A stretch of 12,988 bases of DNA from Lentisphaeraceae bacterium. GTDB lineage: Bacteria; Verrucomicrobiota; Kiritimatiellia; RFP12; UBA1067. Below are positions 1 through 7,725 of this stretch, piece after piece. Where the stretch lies: contig SFPL01000088.1 in the NCBI GenBank assembly GCA_004551905.1, positions 1 to 12,988 on the forward strand. Reading direction: 5' to 3'. The notes beneath the pieces are model-generated. The model did no database searches. It saw nothing but the letters and a program-made list of their open reading frames with translations, and had not been told where the DNA came from. The translations under genes and the position numbers were made by a program. The number at the start of each line of letters is the position of its first letter. The first letter of the stretch is position 1.

Positions 1-150
1 GCCTCCTTGCGTTTTTTTGCTTTGCAAGAAAGCATACAGCCAACGCCTGATTTTTTCAACCCCCAGCTGAAGCCCGCTCAACAGGCCAATCGCTCAAGGC
101 AAAACCTCCCGGTGTTGCACTGGGAACTCGCGCGCGCGAGGTGTTCCATT
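1..150. other. Upstream flank, no gene recognised
   Basis: No coding region is supported here. A run of seven T (11-17) at the very edge could be the U-tract of a terminator for a gene lying left of the window, but the stem would be outside the sequence. No convincing promoter was found for the RadC-like gene. Confidence 0.3.
138..143 (+). promoter_or_regulatory. Ribosome binding site for the RadC-like gene
   Basis: GAGGTG sits 7 nt before the ATG at 151 and is the main reason for preferring this start over the in-frame TTG at position 7. Confidence 0.55.
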
Positions 151-573
151 ATGAAGCCCAATAAACAATTTGTCCGTATTGAATCCGCCGCGCAAGCCGC
201 CGCGCTGTTTCGCGCCGCGTTGCCGCAGGAGCAGCAGGAAGAGCGCGTGTGGGTGTTGCCGCTTGATGCGGACGGCAGGATGCTCGCCCAGCCGATCATC
301 GTGTCGGTCGGACACGAGGACGGCACGGCGGCAATTGACGCAGGAGCGATTTTCCGCGAGGCGTTGAAGGCCGGCGCAGAGGAAATCATCGTCGCCCACA
401 ACCATCCGTCGGGCGACCCAACGCCGAGCGAGGCGGACTGCGACACCACCGTGAAACTCAACGACGGAGCAAGCCTCGTCGGGCTTGAATTGATCGATCA
501 CCTCATTCTCGGCTCCGCCGATTCGGCAAACGGCCTGGGCTTCGTCTCGCTGGCGGAATTGATGGCGGAATAG
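151..573 (+). CDS. RadC-like JAB/MPN-domain protein, short stand-alone form
   Basis: This encodes 140 residues that match the catalytic JAB domain of the RadC family. The family's metal-binding signature is clear: H83-N-H85-P-S-G-D-P-x-P-S-x-x-D96 is the JAMM motif with its two histidines and aspartate. It is followed by a DHLILG strand (about 116-121) typical of RadC. E30 or E31 may supply the upstream JAMM glutamate. Full-length RadC proteins are about 220 residues with an N-terminal helix-hairpin-helix region; that region is absent here, so this is a minimal JAB-only form. The ATG at 151 is chosen because GAGGTG lies 7 nt upstream (138-143) and conserved sequence begins after it; an in-frame TTG at position 7 would add non-conserved residues. 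RadC-type JAB proteins are presumed metalloproteases or peptide-bond hydrolases of uncertain role and are often found near mobile DNA. The family is secure; the cellular function is not. Confidence 0.85.
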   Translation: MKPNKQFVRIESAAQAAALFRAALPQEQQEERVWVLPLDADGRMLAQPIIVSVGHEDGTAAIDAGAIFREALKAGAEEIIVAHNHPSGDPTPSEADCDTTVKLNDGASLVGLELIDHLILGSADSANGLGFVSLAELMAE

Positions 574-622
574 CCGATTACTCGATGACGGTGATTGATG
601 GAAAATATATGGTGTGAATAAA

Positions 623-631
623 TGCTATAAT
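623..631 (+). promoter_or_regulatory. Possible extended -10 element overlapping the C25 peptidase start
   Basis: TGCTATAAT matches an extended -10 (TGn plus perfect TATAAT at 626-631). No good -35 lies 16-18 nt upstream; the nearest candidate, TTGATG at 595-600, is 25 nt away. The last two bases overlap the ATG at 630, so a transcript from this element would begin after that codon. Either the match is coincidental, or the peptidase starts at a non-ATG codon further in. Confidence 0.3.
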
Positions 632-3404
632 GGCGGCGATTAACATCAACGCGAAACGAGCAGTCGCGGCGTGGCATCGGACGAGACACCTGATCGCCGC
701 CGGCGCAGAGCTATGCCTGTGCGTGGTCGGGTTGTCGCCGTTTTGCGCATGGGGGGCCGGTACGCAGTATCTCATCGTCACGACCGAGGCGCTGGCGCCC
801 GGCTTTGCCGATCTCGCCGCTTTCCGCGCGTCGCCGGAAGGCGGTTCGCTGACGGTCCGCGTGACGACCGTCGAGGCGATTCACGCCGCCCGGTCCGAGG
901 CGACGCCAGAAGCGCGCATTCGCGCCGCGATCGCGGCCGAATATGCCTCCGGCGACCTTCGATGGGTCGTGCTCGGCGCCCGGGCGGATGCGATTGCGCC
1001 GGTCATGGTCTGGACGCCGGTCAAGGGCATCGCCAACGACTGGACAAAGAGCCGCGGTACGCCGTCCGACTGGTATTACGCCTGTCTCGACGGCAACTGG
1101 ACGGCGACGGAGACGGGGTTCTACGGGTACCGCGACTTCGCCGAGATCGACCTCGTTCCCGAGGTCGCCGTCGGACGCATTCCGGCCGTCACCGTCGAAG
1201 GCGTGCGCGACTACGTCCGGCGTCTGAGACGCTACACGTCACGCGCATCTTCCCTCGCGCTTCGAGCCGACCACGTGCTGCTGCACGGCCTCAAGCTCGG
1301 CTCCGCCGCCCCGACCGACACCGGCAAGATAACCGAGCTGTCGGACGGGTATCCGTGGATCGGCGACGAGGGGCATCCCGACGGTACGACCGATTCGGAG
1401 CTGTGGCTCCGGAACATCTACCTCTCGCGCATCCTCGCGAACCGCCCCGGGGCGACGCTCGATCTCTTCTTCCCCGGTGCCTGCGGCGACCCCGCGACGC
1501 GAAGCTCGTTCACTGCCGAGTTGTCGATCGACCGCCCCGCCGATCTCCACCGCTATCTCGCCGAGCGGCCGGAGTTTGTGGCGATGTCCTCACACGGCCT
1601 GCCCGCCGGGGTCGGCCGACTCTCGCCCGGTTCGGCGCTGGCGCCGGGGTGCGCCTGGGGCGTGCTCTATTCGGTCGGCTGCAACACGGCCCAGTTCGAC
1701 GCGCCTTCGCTGGCCGACAACGGCGACATGACCGGCATGGCACCGCCGGAGGAGGGGACGTTCGGCGGCGTCTGGCGGGCCTGTTCACTCGCCGAGCATC
1801 TGGTGCCGGGCATCGGCGAGACGGGCGGGCTCGTCTACATCGCCTCGACGCGCGAAGGCTTTCGCGTCGACGGCGCGGGCGGCATCGGCGCGTATTCGTA
1901 CGCCATGCTCGCCGACTTCGCCGAACGCTGGGCGCGCGGCGGCGCGACGCTCGGCGAGATGTTCGCGGACCACAAGTCGGCGTTTCGCGAACGGGCGCTC
2001 GACGCCATGGACTGGCGCTCGCTTTTCGTCGGCCTGACCTACTTCGGCGACCCGGCCATCCGTCCGCTCCGCGAACTTAAAGCCGCCGCGCGCACCGTCC
2101 GCTTCGCGACACCGCAGGGGGAAAAGACGGTCGAGGTCGCGCCGGGTCTGACATTCCACGAGGCCGCGCCCAGCGTCGCCGTCGCCGGCGAAAGGCTGAT
2201 CGGCTGGCGCGACGGCTCCGGGCTGCTCCATGCGGGTGGGGAACTCGTCGGCTGGGGCGAGCCAGAAGCGGCCTTCACGGCCGTCCTTTGCCCAGCTACC
2301 GCCGACGAGATGTCGCCGCCGCCAGTCTCCGACCCGGCGATGGGGCGGTTGACGTTCGACGACTACGGCGCCGCAGTCGCCGTCAGAGGGCATTCGTTCG
2401 CGCCCACGAGCAAGATGACGCCCGTACGGATGGAGCTGGCTGCTGCGGCCGGTGTCCGGATTGTCGGCTGCCAGCTGCGGTTCGAGGCCGGGTTCGAGAA
2501 CGACGAGGCCCGCGGCGTCGTGCTGGCCATGGTGACGGCGGACCACCGGCTGGAATTTCGCCGCCGGCTCGATTTGGGGCTCAGGCTGGCGTTGGACGGC
2601 GAGGCCTGCGGCGCGTTCCGCCTGCCGCTGTCGGTCTATCAGGCGCTGGCGGTGCGTCTGTCGGCAGAGGGAGTCGAAGTGGCGATAGCGGGGCGCACGG
2701 TCGCGACGGTCGCCGTACCCTGGACGGCCGCCACCACCGTCTGGTTCGGCGGCGCCTCGGCGGCGGGTGGCTATGACTGTCGGACGGCTGGCACGCTCTA
2801 CCTCGACGAGGCTGTGGCCTTCGCCGCGCCGGACTGGGTCGGGGCGTCCGAGGTGTCGCATCTAATCGCCGCCCATCCGGGCGCGGTCCTGCTCTGGCGG
2901 ACGACGCCCGCGGCAGGGGTGTGCGCGAGCGCCTGCGCCTTCCCAGAACCGGCGGTCCTGGTGCTCGACGGCGCCGGACGTCTCGCGCCCGAGGCCGGGA
3001 CGATCCTGCCCGAGATCGAGGCGCGGCCGTTCCCGGCGATCGAACTGCCGGCGGACGGCTTCGTCTGGACGACCGGACGCAATCTGTCGGCGGCCGGCCT
3101 TGGCTCGCTGACGTGGGATGCGGCCCCGGCCTCGCCGCCGCGCGGCGATCTCGTGCCGGCTGCGGCGACTGCGCTGACGGTGACGTCGATCCGGCCGCAG
3201 GCGGACGGTTCGGCCGTGCTGACCGCCCGCCTGTCATCGGCGATCGGCGTGGCGTTCGGCGACTCCGCCGCCTTTTCGGCCGTCGATCCGCGCACGGGCG
3301 CGACGGAGCGTCCGGCGGCGACCGACCTTGCGGGCGCGGAGGCGCGGATCGTGCTGCCGCCGGATCCGGCGACAGTGCGGCTCTTTCGCCTGCGCCTCGA
3401 ATGA
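630..3404 (+). CDS. Secreted gingipain-type cysteine peptidase (family C25) with C-terminal lectin-like region
   Basis: This encodes 924 residues. An N-terminal signal peptide has K9/R10 and R17/R19, a hydrophobic core at about 21-40 and likely cleavage after A43 (WGA|GTQ). The C25 peptidase domain spans about 46-485. It opens with YLIVTTEAL, has a VVLGARAD strand at about 113-120 and a VGRIPAVT segment (181-188). It carries the catalytic His in SHG (H322) and the catalytic Cys in GCNT (C351), 29 residues apart, close to the spacing in gingipains. GDPAIRPL (473-480) closes the domain. Residues of about 590-780 look like a beta-sandwich of the LamG/concanavalin type, and the protein ends in FRLRLE. 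C25 enzymes are extracellular endopeptidases, so a role in protein degradation outside the cell is likely. The ATG at 630 gives the best signal peptide but lacks a Shine-Dalgarno and overlaps a TATAAT. Family assignment is strong; substrate preference is unknown. Confidence 0.85.
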   Translation: MAAININAKRAVAAWHRTRHLIAAGAELCLCVVGLSPFCAWGAGTQYLIVTTEALAPGFADLAAFRASPEGGSLTVRVTTVEAIHAARSEATPEARIRAAIAAEYASGDLRWVVLGARADAIAPVMVWTPVKGIANDWTKSRGTPSDWYYACLDGNWTATETGFYGYRDFAEIDLVPEVAVGRIPAVTVEGVRDYVRRLRRYTSRASSLALRADHVLLHGLKLGSAAPTDTGKITELSDGYPWIGDEGHPDGTTDSELWLRNIYLSRILANRPGATLDLFFPGACGDPATRSSFTAELSIDRPADLHRYLAERPEFVAMSSHGLPAGVGRLSPGSALAPGCAWGVLYSVGCNTAQFDAPSLADNGDMTGMAPPEEGTFGGVWRACSLAEHLVPGIGETGGLVYIASTREGFRVDGAGGIGAYSYAMLADFAERWARGGATLGEMFADHKSAFRERALDAMDWRSLFVGLTYFGDPAIRPLRELKAAARTVRFATPQGEKTVEVAPGLTFHEAAPSVAVAGERLIGWRDGSGLLHAGGELVGWGEPEAAFTAVLCPATADEMSPPPVSDPAMGRLTFDDYGAAVAVRGHSFAPTSKMTPVRMELAAAAGVRIVGCQLRFEAGFENDEARGVVLAMVTADHRLEFRRRLDLGLRLALDGEACGAFRLPLSVYQALAVRLSAEGVEVAIAGRTVATVAVPWTAATTVWFGGASAAGGYDCRTAGTLYLDEAVAFAAPDWVGASEVSHLIAAHPGAVLLWRTTPAAGVCASACAFPEPAVLVLDGAGRLAPEAGTILPEIEARPFPAIELPADGFVWTTGRNLSAAGLGSLTWDAAPASPPRGDLVPAAATALTVTSIRPQADGSAVLTARLSSAIGVAFGDSAAFSAVDPRTGATERPAATDLAGAEARIVLPPDPATVRLFRLRLE

Positions 3405-3482
3405 CGCACCATTCGTCTTGACACACCCTTGAAGGTCTTGGGGTTGGCGCGCACGACGGCGGTGGCGGACTGCCCCCTCCCC
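3405..3482. other. Gene-free stretch after the C25 peptidase
   Basis: No complete gene is seen. Read on the minus strand, one frame gives SATAVVRANPKTFKGV without a stop, which looks more protein-like than its surroundings. It has no start or partner domain and could be a degraded gene end or chance. Confidence 0.25.
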
Positions 3483-3546
3483 AGGACCGACGCATTTAGA
3501 TTTTCTGCTGACGATTAGATTACCAAGCGGCGCATGCGTCGGTCCT

Positions 3547-3585
3547 AATCTTCAATCAGCAATCTTCATTCTTCAGTCTTCAGTC
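3547..3585 (+). repeat. Left heptamer array (ATCTTCA-type)
   Basis: Five and a half tandem 7-bp units read AATCTTC, AATCAGC, AATCTTC, ATTCTTC, AGTCTTC, AGTC. Unit boundaries are arbitrary. The array is the imperfect reverse complement of the array at 3621-3662. Confidence 0.75.
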
Positions 3586-3620
3586 TGGGACTGTCTGGTG
3601 CGAGTTGCGTGTTAGAACGC

Positions 3621-3662
3621 TGAAAATTGAAAATTGAAAATTGCAGATTGAAGATTGACGAT
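3621..3662 (+). repeat. Right heptamer array (TGAAAAT-type)
   Basis: Six tandem 7-bp units read TGAAAAT three times, then TGCAGAT, TGAAGAT and TGACGAT. The complement belongs to the same ATCTTCA-like family as the left array, so the two can pair as the arms of a large stem-loop. Confidence 0.8.
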
Positions 3663-3746
3663 TAGGGGCGACGCCTCAATAATTTACGCATTAAAAATGG
3701 GTGTTGCTTTAAATGCGTCGCGCCCTGACACATAGTAGTAGACGGG

Positions 3747-3776
3747 TTGACAATAGGAAGGAAAAAATCGTATAAT
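3747..3776 (+). promoter_or_regulatory. Sigma-70 promoter of the glycoside hydrolase operon
   Basis: TTGACA (3747-3752) and TATAAT (3771-3776) are both perfect consensus boxes, separated by 18 nt. Transcription would start near 3783, giving a leader of about 50 nt before the ATG at 3833. The promoter lies 20 nt beyond the palindromic element. Confidence 0.8.
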
Positions 3777-3795
3777 AGTCGTCAAAGTTATCGCA

Positions 3796-3808
3796 GGGAA
3801 GAGTTCCC
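3796..3808 (+). promoter_or_regulatory. Small inverted repeat in the operon leader
   Basis: GGGAA, a GAG loop, then TTCCC form a perfect 5-bp inverted repeat just downstream of the predicted transcription start. It could be an operator half-site pair or a leader hairpin. It is too short to be certain. Confidence 0.3.
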
Positions 3809-3822
3809 AAGCGGGCAAAACA

Positions 3823-3829
3823 AGAGGAG
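3823..3829 (+). promoter_or_regulatory. Ribosome binding site of the GH-A glycoside hydrolase
   Basis: AGAGGAG lies 3 nt before the ATG at 3833. The spacing is short but the core is strong, and no better start lies nearby. Confidence 0.6.
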
Positions 3830-3832
3830 CAT

Positions 3833-5578
3833 ATGAAAACAACGAATGCGTTTGTGGTTGTGTTGGCGTCCGCCCTGACGGCGGTCGCTGGCGGGGTTGA
3901 CTTCGAAATCGAGATTAAGGACGGGGACATCATCCGCGACATCTCGAAGGTGCCGACGGCGCCGATCATCGGCTATGCGGGTGTGATGTGCGAGGGCGGG
4001 GCTCCCGATTACCTGCTTGTCTCGAACCGGCAGATGACGGCCCGTGCGTTCCGCGAGTCGGGCGCGTGGCTGCTCCGGCAGTGGAGCGCGAACGCTTGGT
4101 GGCAGCAGGGCTACTACGGACGCAAGCTCGCGAAGGAGGGGAAGACTCTGAAGGACGGGAGGGGCAATCCGGTCAAGCTGCCGATCGATCCGCACTACCT
4201 CTTTTCCTTCCTCAAGCAGAACAACCTCAAGGCGCTCTTCACTCTCGAGCAGTGGGGCGGGTGGGATGTCAAGACGGCAGGGCCGAACAAGACGCCGGAG
4301 GCGGTGAAGCGCGGCATCGTCGACTACCTCACCTGGATCAAGGAGAACGGCTACGAGGGCGTTGTCGCCGGCTTCGAGCTCGGTAACGAGACGTACTTCA
4401 ACCCCCATCCGGAGCCGATTGCGACGAACTGGTGCGCGATCGTACCGGAGATCAAGCGCATCATGCCTAACGTGAAGCTTGGCATCCCGCTCGGCGAGTA
4501 TGTCGAGGACGATCCCGACTTCCAGGCGGTCGCCCGCCGCTGGCGCACGGCTGAGCAGCAGGCCGAGCACGAGAAGATGGACGTCGACCTTGACCGCGTG
4601 AGGTCCGTCTCGGCAAGGTTCATCCGAGAGCTCCGTCCCGTGATGAAGGACATCACGCACGTCATCTACCACGGCTACGGCGCAGAGAAGCCGTTCAGCG
4701 CGACGATGTATGGCTTCAACCGCTGGCGCAAGTTCAGGGACGCCTTCCCAGAGACGAAGGGCAAGCCCATCTGGGTGACCGAGTGGCGCGAACGCAGCGA
4801 TGAGGATGTCCGCTGCCACCGCCGCTTCAACGAGGGCCTCTGGCGCGCGCACTTCCTGATGATGGCGCTCTCCCAGACGGACATCGAGGCGCTGAACCTG
4901 CACGGCTTTGACTGCCAGGCGGGTGCGTTCAACTGGGCGCACGACGGCGAGTACCACGTCCAGTGGGACACCGCCTACCGCAACTACCCCGACTGCGACT
5001 GGATTCCCGGCGAGGAGCGGCTGGAGACGGGACTTACCGGCGTCATCTACCGCTACTTCGCCGCAGCGCTCAGGCGCTTCCCGGTTGTGATCGCCCACGG
5101 CGACTCGAAGGGCAAGAACACGAACGATTCGCTCTACACCTGTACGCGCTTCTACCAGTCCGTCATACAGCGCCGCCTCGACATCGAGCAGGAGAAGGAC
5201 AAGCTGACGCCGATCGACGGAGACGTCGAGTGGCTGGCGCTCGCGGACAGACCGCAGTGGAAGAACGCGAACTGGATCGCGCTCCTCATGGTAAACTCCT
5301 CCTCCGAGTCGAAGCGCGTTCGCCTGAAGCTCGAGGGCAAGGACGCGTTCCAGCCGATCTACCGCACGCTCACCTGCGACGAGGCGTTCGTCGACCGCAA
5401 CAGTGTGCCGGGCGAGACCAAGCCCTGGCGCACGATGGCGTGGGAGGCGGATAGCGTCCCCGGCAAGCGCTATAACGGCTGGGAGTGGGGACCGTTGCAG
5501 CCGCGTGACCTCATCGTCGAGATCGGCCCGAAGACCATTCAGACCGTCACCATTCCGCTAGAGAGAGCGAAGAAGTGA
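3833..5578 (+). CDS. Secreted clan GH-A glycoside hydrolase, family unassigned
   Basis: This encodes 581 residues with a signal peptide at about 1-20 (lysine near the start, hydrophobic core, cleavage near AVAG). The body reads as a (beta/alpha)8 hydrolase. GFELGNE places an asparagine-glutamate pair at N185-E186, the acid/base signature of clan GH-A. KPIWVTEW places the likely nucleophile at E317 at the end of a later strand. An HGYG segment (280-283) may line the active site. The remainder (about 470-581) looks like a beta-sandwich that often follows such barrels. GH-A retaining enzymes include GH39, GH51 and GH79, and the ELGNE/TEW pair resembles that group, for example arabinofuranosidases or glucuronidases, but I cannot choose a family. 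It heads a predicted three-gene operon and its TGA overlaps the next start, so it probably acts with the GH3 enzyme on the same glycan. Confidence 0.75.
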   Translation: MKTTNAFVVVLASALTAVAGGVDFEIEIKDGDIIRDISKVPTAPIIGYAGVMCEGGAPDYLLVSNRQMTARAFRESGAWLLRQWSANAWWQQGYYGRKLAKEGKTLKDGRGNPVKLPIDPHYLFSFLKQNNLKALFTLEQWGGWDVKTAGPNKTPEAVKRGIVDYLTWIKENGYEGVVAGFELGNETYFNPHPEPIATNWCAIVPEIKRIMPNVKLGIPLGEYVEDDPDFQAVARRWRTAEQQAEHEKMDVDLDRVRSVSARFIRELRPVMKDITHVIYHGYGAEKPFSATMYGFNRWRKFRDAFPETKGKPIWVTEWRERSDEDVRCHRRFNEGLWRAHFLMMALSQTDIEALNLHGFDCQAGAFNWAHDGEYHVQWDTAYRNYPDCDWIPGEERLETGLTGVIYRYFAAALRRFPVVIAHGDSKGKNTNDSLYTCTRFYQSVIQRRLDIEQEKDKLTPIDGDVEWLALADRPQWKNANWIALLMVNSSSESKRVRLKLEGKDAFQPIYRTLTCDEAFVDRNSVPGETKPWRTMAWEADSVPGKRYNGWEWGPLQPRDLIVEIGPKTIQTVTIPLERAKK

Positions 5579-7725
5579 GGGCGCAGTTTGTAATTGTCGC
5601 GGCGATGGCCTGTGCGGCGGCCTTTGGCGATGCGTTCGAGATGGAGCGCGTCAACGCGCGGGCGCGGGAGATCGTCGCGAAGATGACGCTCCGCGAGAAG
5701 GTGAACGAGATGACGCTTGCGACCGGGACGCTCGCGGACCTCAAGCGTCAGTTTGACGCGGGTGCGTGTGGACACGTCATCTCCGCGCTTTCGCTCGCCG
5801 ACCGCCGCGCGATCCAGGAGTACGTCATCGAGAACAGCCGTCTTCGCATCCCGACTACGTTCCAGGCGGACGTGATCCACGGCTACCGCGTCATCGCGCC
5901 GATTCCGCTCGCCTCGGCGTGCAGCTGGGACGACGCGCTCATCGAGGAGGCGGAGTCCGCCGCGGCACAGGAGGCGTGCTGGTTCGGCGAGACGCTCACC
6001 TACGCGCCGATGGTCGACATCGCGGACGATCCGCGCTGGGGGCGCGTCATGGAGACGAGCGGTGAGGACCCCTACCTCTCCGGACGCCTCGCCGCTGCGC
6101 GTGTGCGGGGTTTCCAGGGCCGGACTGCGGCGGACATCGCCTCAAACCGCCATATCCTCGCCTGCGGCAAGCACTTCCTGGGCTACGCGGCCTCCTACGG
6201 CGGCGTCGACTGCCGCATGCGCGATTTCTCAAAGCGCGAGGTCTACGAGACGTTCCTCGTGCCCTACCGCTGGATGATCGACGCGGGGCTTGCGTCGGTC
6301 ATGTGCTCCTACACGGGCTATGACGCGACGTACTCAACGTTCTCGCCAGGGCTGCGTGATTTCCTGCGCAACGAGCTGAAGTTCGACGGCGTCTACATGA
6401 CGGACTGGGACACCTTCGCTCACGCCTACCGCGCGGGGGTCTCCTCGTCGCCCGCCGAGAGCGCGCGCCGCGCGATCTGCGAGGGCGGCATCGGGCTTTC
6501 GATGTTCAACGCCGGCTTCACGAACCTCATCGAATTCGTCCGCCGCGGCGAGGTGAAGGAGGAACTCATCGACCGCGAGGCGGTCCGCTCGATCGCGATG
6601 AAAATCCGCGCGGGGCTTTTCGAGGACCCGTTCGGGCGCGGAGACCCGACGAAGACGAACGGATGCGACGCGGCGGTTCTCGCGACAGTCCGCCGACTCG
6701 CGGGCGAGTCGATCGTCCTTTTGAAGAACGACGGCGTGCTGCCGCTCTCACTCACGAACAAGGTGTGGGTGTGCGGACCCTACGCCGACGAACGCGCCGA
6801 GGTGCTCGGCCAGTGGGCGCAGAGCGGCCGGCCGGAGGACACGGTGACCGTCCGCGAGGGCATGGAGCGCGCCTGGGGCTACGGCGAGATCGGCTGGAGT
6901 GGCGACACGTGCAAGCTCGAGTGGGGCGCGGACACGGTCGTCTACGCCTTCGGCGAGCCGCGTGGCTGGTCAGGGGAGGGGCCGGCGCGGGGTTCGCTCG
7001 AACTGCCGCGGGACCAGCTGGACGAGCTGAAGCGTCTCAAGGCGACGGGTCGCAGGGTCGTGGCGGTCGTATTCGCGGGGCGCCCCGTCCTGCTCGCCGA
7101 GGTGCTGGCGAACTGCGACGCGCTCCTCTACGCGTGGTTCCCGGGGACGACGTGCGGCGATGCGGTCGCGGATATCGTCTCGGGGAAGGTGAATCCGTCC
7201 GCGAAACTTTCGCAGACAATCCCACGCGCGGTCGGGCAGGTCCCGCTCACCTACCGCAAACGGCGGCAGTGGATTGGGTTCGGCTACGTGGACATCCCGA
7301 ACGATCCCGAGTTCCCGTTCGGCTTCGGGCTTTCCTACACGACGTTCGCCTACTCGAAGCCGCGCGTGGTGACTCCGTCGCCGAAGGCGGGCGAGGCGGT
7401 CCGCGTCGAGGTCGACGTCACGAACACGGGCGCGCGCGAGGGACGTGAGGTCGTGCAGGTCTACGTGCGGGACGAGAAGGCGAGCGTCCTGACGCGCGAG
7501 CGCGAGCTGAAGGAGTACGCGTCCGTCACGCTGAAGCCTGGTGAGAGGCGGACCGTGTCCTTCGACCTGACGGACGAATCCTTCGCGCTCTACGACGTGA
7601 ACTGCATCCGCACGGTCGAGCCCGGCGACTTCACGGTCTTCATAGGTCCCGATTCGTCGACGACGAATTCCGTCACCGTTCACATGAAAGACATCGGGCT
7701 TGGGGCTTCTCGAGCCGGACATTAA
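5575..7725 (+). CDS. Glycoside hydrolase family 3 beta-glycosidase, secreted
   Basis: This encodes 716 residues, near the usual length for a GH3 with a C-terminal fibronectin-III-like domain. The GTG start at 5575 overlaps the upstream TGA (GTGA), with GAGAG 9 nt before it, which suggests translational coupling. Residues 1-18 form a signal peptide. The N-terminal barrel contains DPRWGRVMETSGEDPYLSG (152-170), KHFLGY (199-204) and VYMTDWD, where D277 is the expected nucleophile. The second domain begins at about 370 with AGESIVLLKNDGVLPL. E468 in GWSGEGPARGSLELP is the likely acid/base. FPFGFGLSYT (580-589) leads into the FnIII-like domain (about 600-690). GH3 enzymes release terminal sugars such as beta-glucose or beta-xylose from oligosaccharides; the exact sugar is not clear. 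The last residues (GLGASRAGH) look like an unconserved extension. Confidence 0.92.
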   Translation: MRAQFVIVAAMACAAAFGDAFEMERVNARAREIVAKMTLREKVNEMTLATGTLADLKRQFDAGACGHVISALSLADRRAIQEYVIENSRLRIPTTFQADVIHGYRVIAPIPLASACSWDDALIEEAESAAAQEACWFGETLTYAPMVDIADDPRWGRVMETSGEDPYLSGRLAAARVRGFQGRTAADIASNRHILACGKHFLGYAASYGGVDCRMRDFSKREVYETFLVPYRWMIDAGLASVMCSYTGYDATYSTFSPGLRDFLRNELKFDGVYMTDWDTFAHAYRAGVSSSPAESARRAICEGGIGLSMFNAGFTNLIEFVRRGEVKEELIDREAVRSIAMKIRAGLFEDPFGRGDPTKTNGCDAAVLATVRRLAGESIVLLKNDGVLPLSLTNKVWVCGPYADERAEVLGQWAQSGRPEDTVTVREGMERAWGYGEIGWSGDTCKLEWGADTVVYAFGEPRGWSGEGPARGSLELPRDQLDELKRLKATGRRVVAVVFAGRPVLLAEVLANCDALLYAWFPGTTCGDAVADIVSGKVNPSAKLSQTIPRAVGQVPLTYRKRRQWIGFGYVDIPNDPEFPFGFGLSYTTFAYSKPRVVTPSPKAGEAVRVEVDVTNTGAREGREVVQVYVRDEKASVLTRERELKEYASVTLKPGERRTVSFDLTDESFALYDVNCIRTVEPGDFTVFIGPDSSTTNSVTVHMKDIGLGASRAGH

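Larger units (their letters stand above)
3483..3726. repeat. Large symmetric palindromic element (MITE-like or BIME-like), about 244 bp
   Basis: The segment is symmetric about position 3604. The termini share CGACGCATTTA in inverted orientation (3487-3497, and the complement of 3710-3720). The left end forms a perfect 13-bp hairpin, AGGACCGACGCAT (3483-3495) with ATGCGTCGGTCCT (3534-3546). The right end forms a matching hairpin, AGGGGCGACGC (3664-3674) with GCGTCGCGCCCT (3715-3726), with one bulge. Between them, CCTAATC (3544-3550) mirrors GATTAGG (3660-3666), and two opposed heptamer arrays face each other across a 35-nt centre. There is no coding capacity. It could be a non-autonomous mobile repeat or a structured regulatory or terminator region for the flanking genes; only copy number elsewhere in the genome would decide. 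Confidence 0.7.

Noticed and set aside
19..33. Five-bp hairpin GCTTT/AAAGC near the left edge
   Set aside because: The stem is short and AT-containing, and no T-tract follows it, so it is not a supported terminator.
7..150. N-terminal extension of the RadC-like protein from a TTG at position 7
   Set aside because: The added residues show no RadC similarity, and a proper GAGGTG site precedes the ATG at 151.
671..2080. Long arginine-rich open frame inside the C25 peptidase gene
   Set aside because: It is a frame shadow of GC-rich codons, with low-complexity Arg-rich composition, no ribosome site and complete overlap with a well-supported gene.
1785..2861. Long antisense open frame (358 codons) across the C25 peptidase
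   Set aside because: Typical antisense shadow of GC-rich coding DNA; the sense strand carries conserved catalytic motifs and this frame has none.
3788..5098. Antisense open frame (436 codons) over the GH-A gene
   Set aside because: Valine/leucine/arginine-rich mirror frame without recognisable domains; it also runs through the promoter and leader of the real gene.
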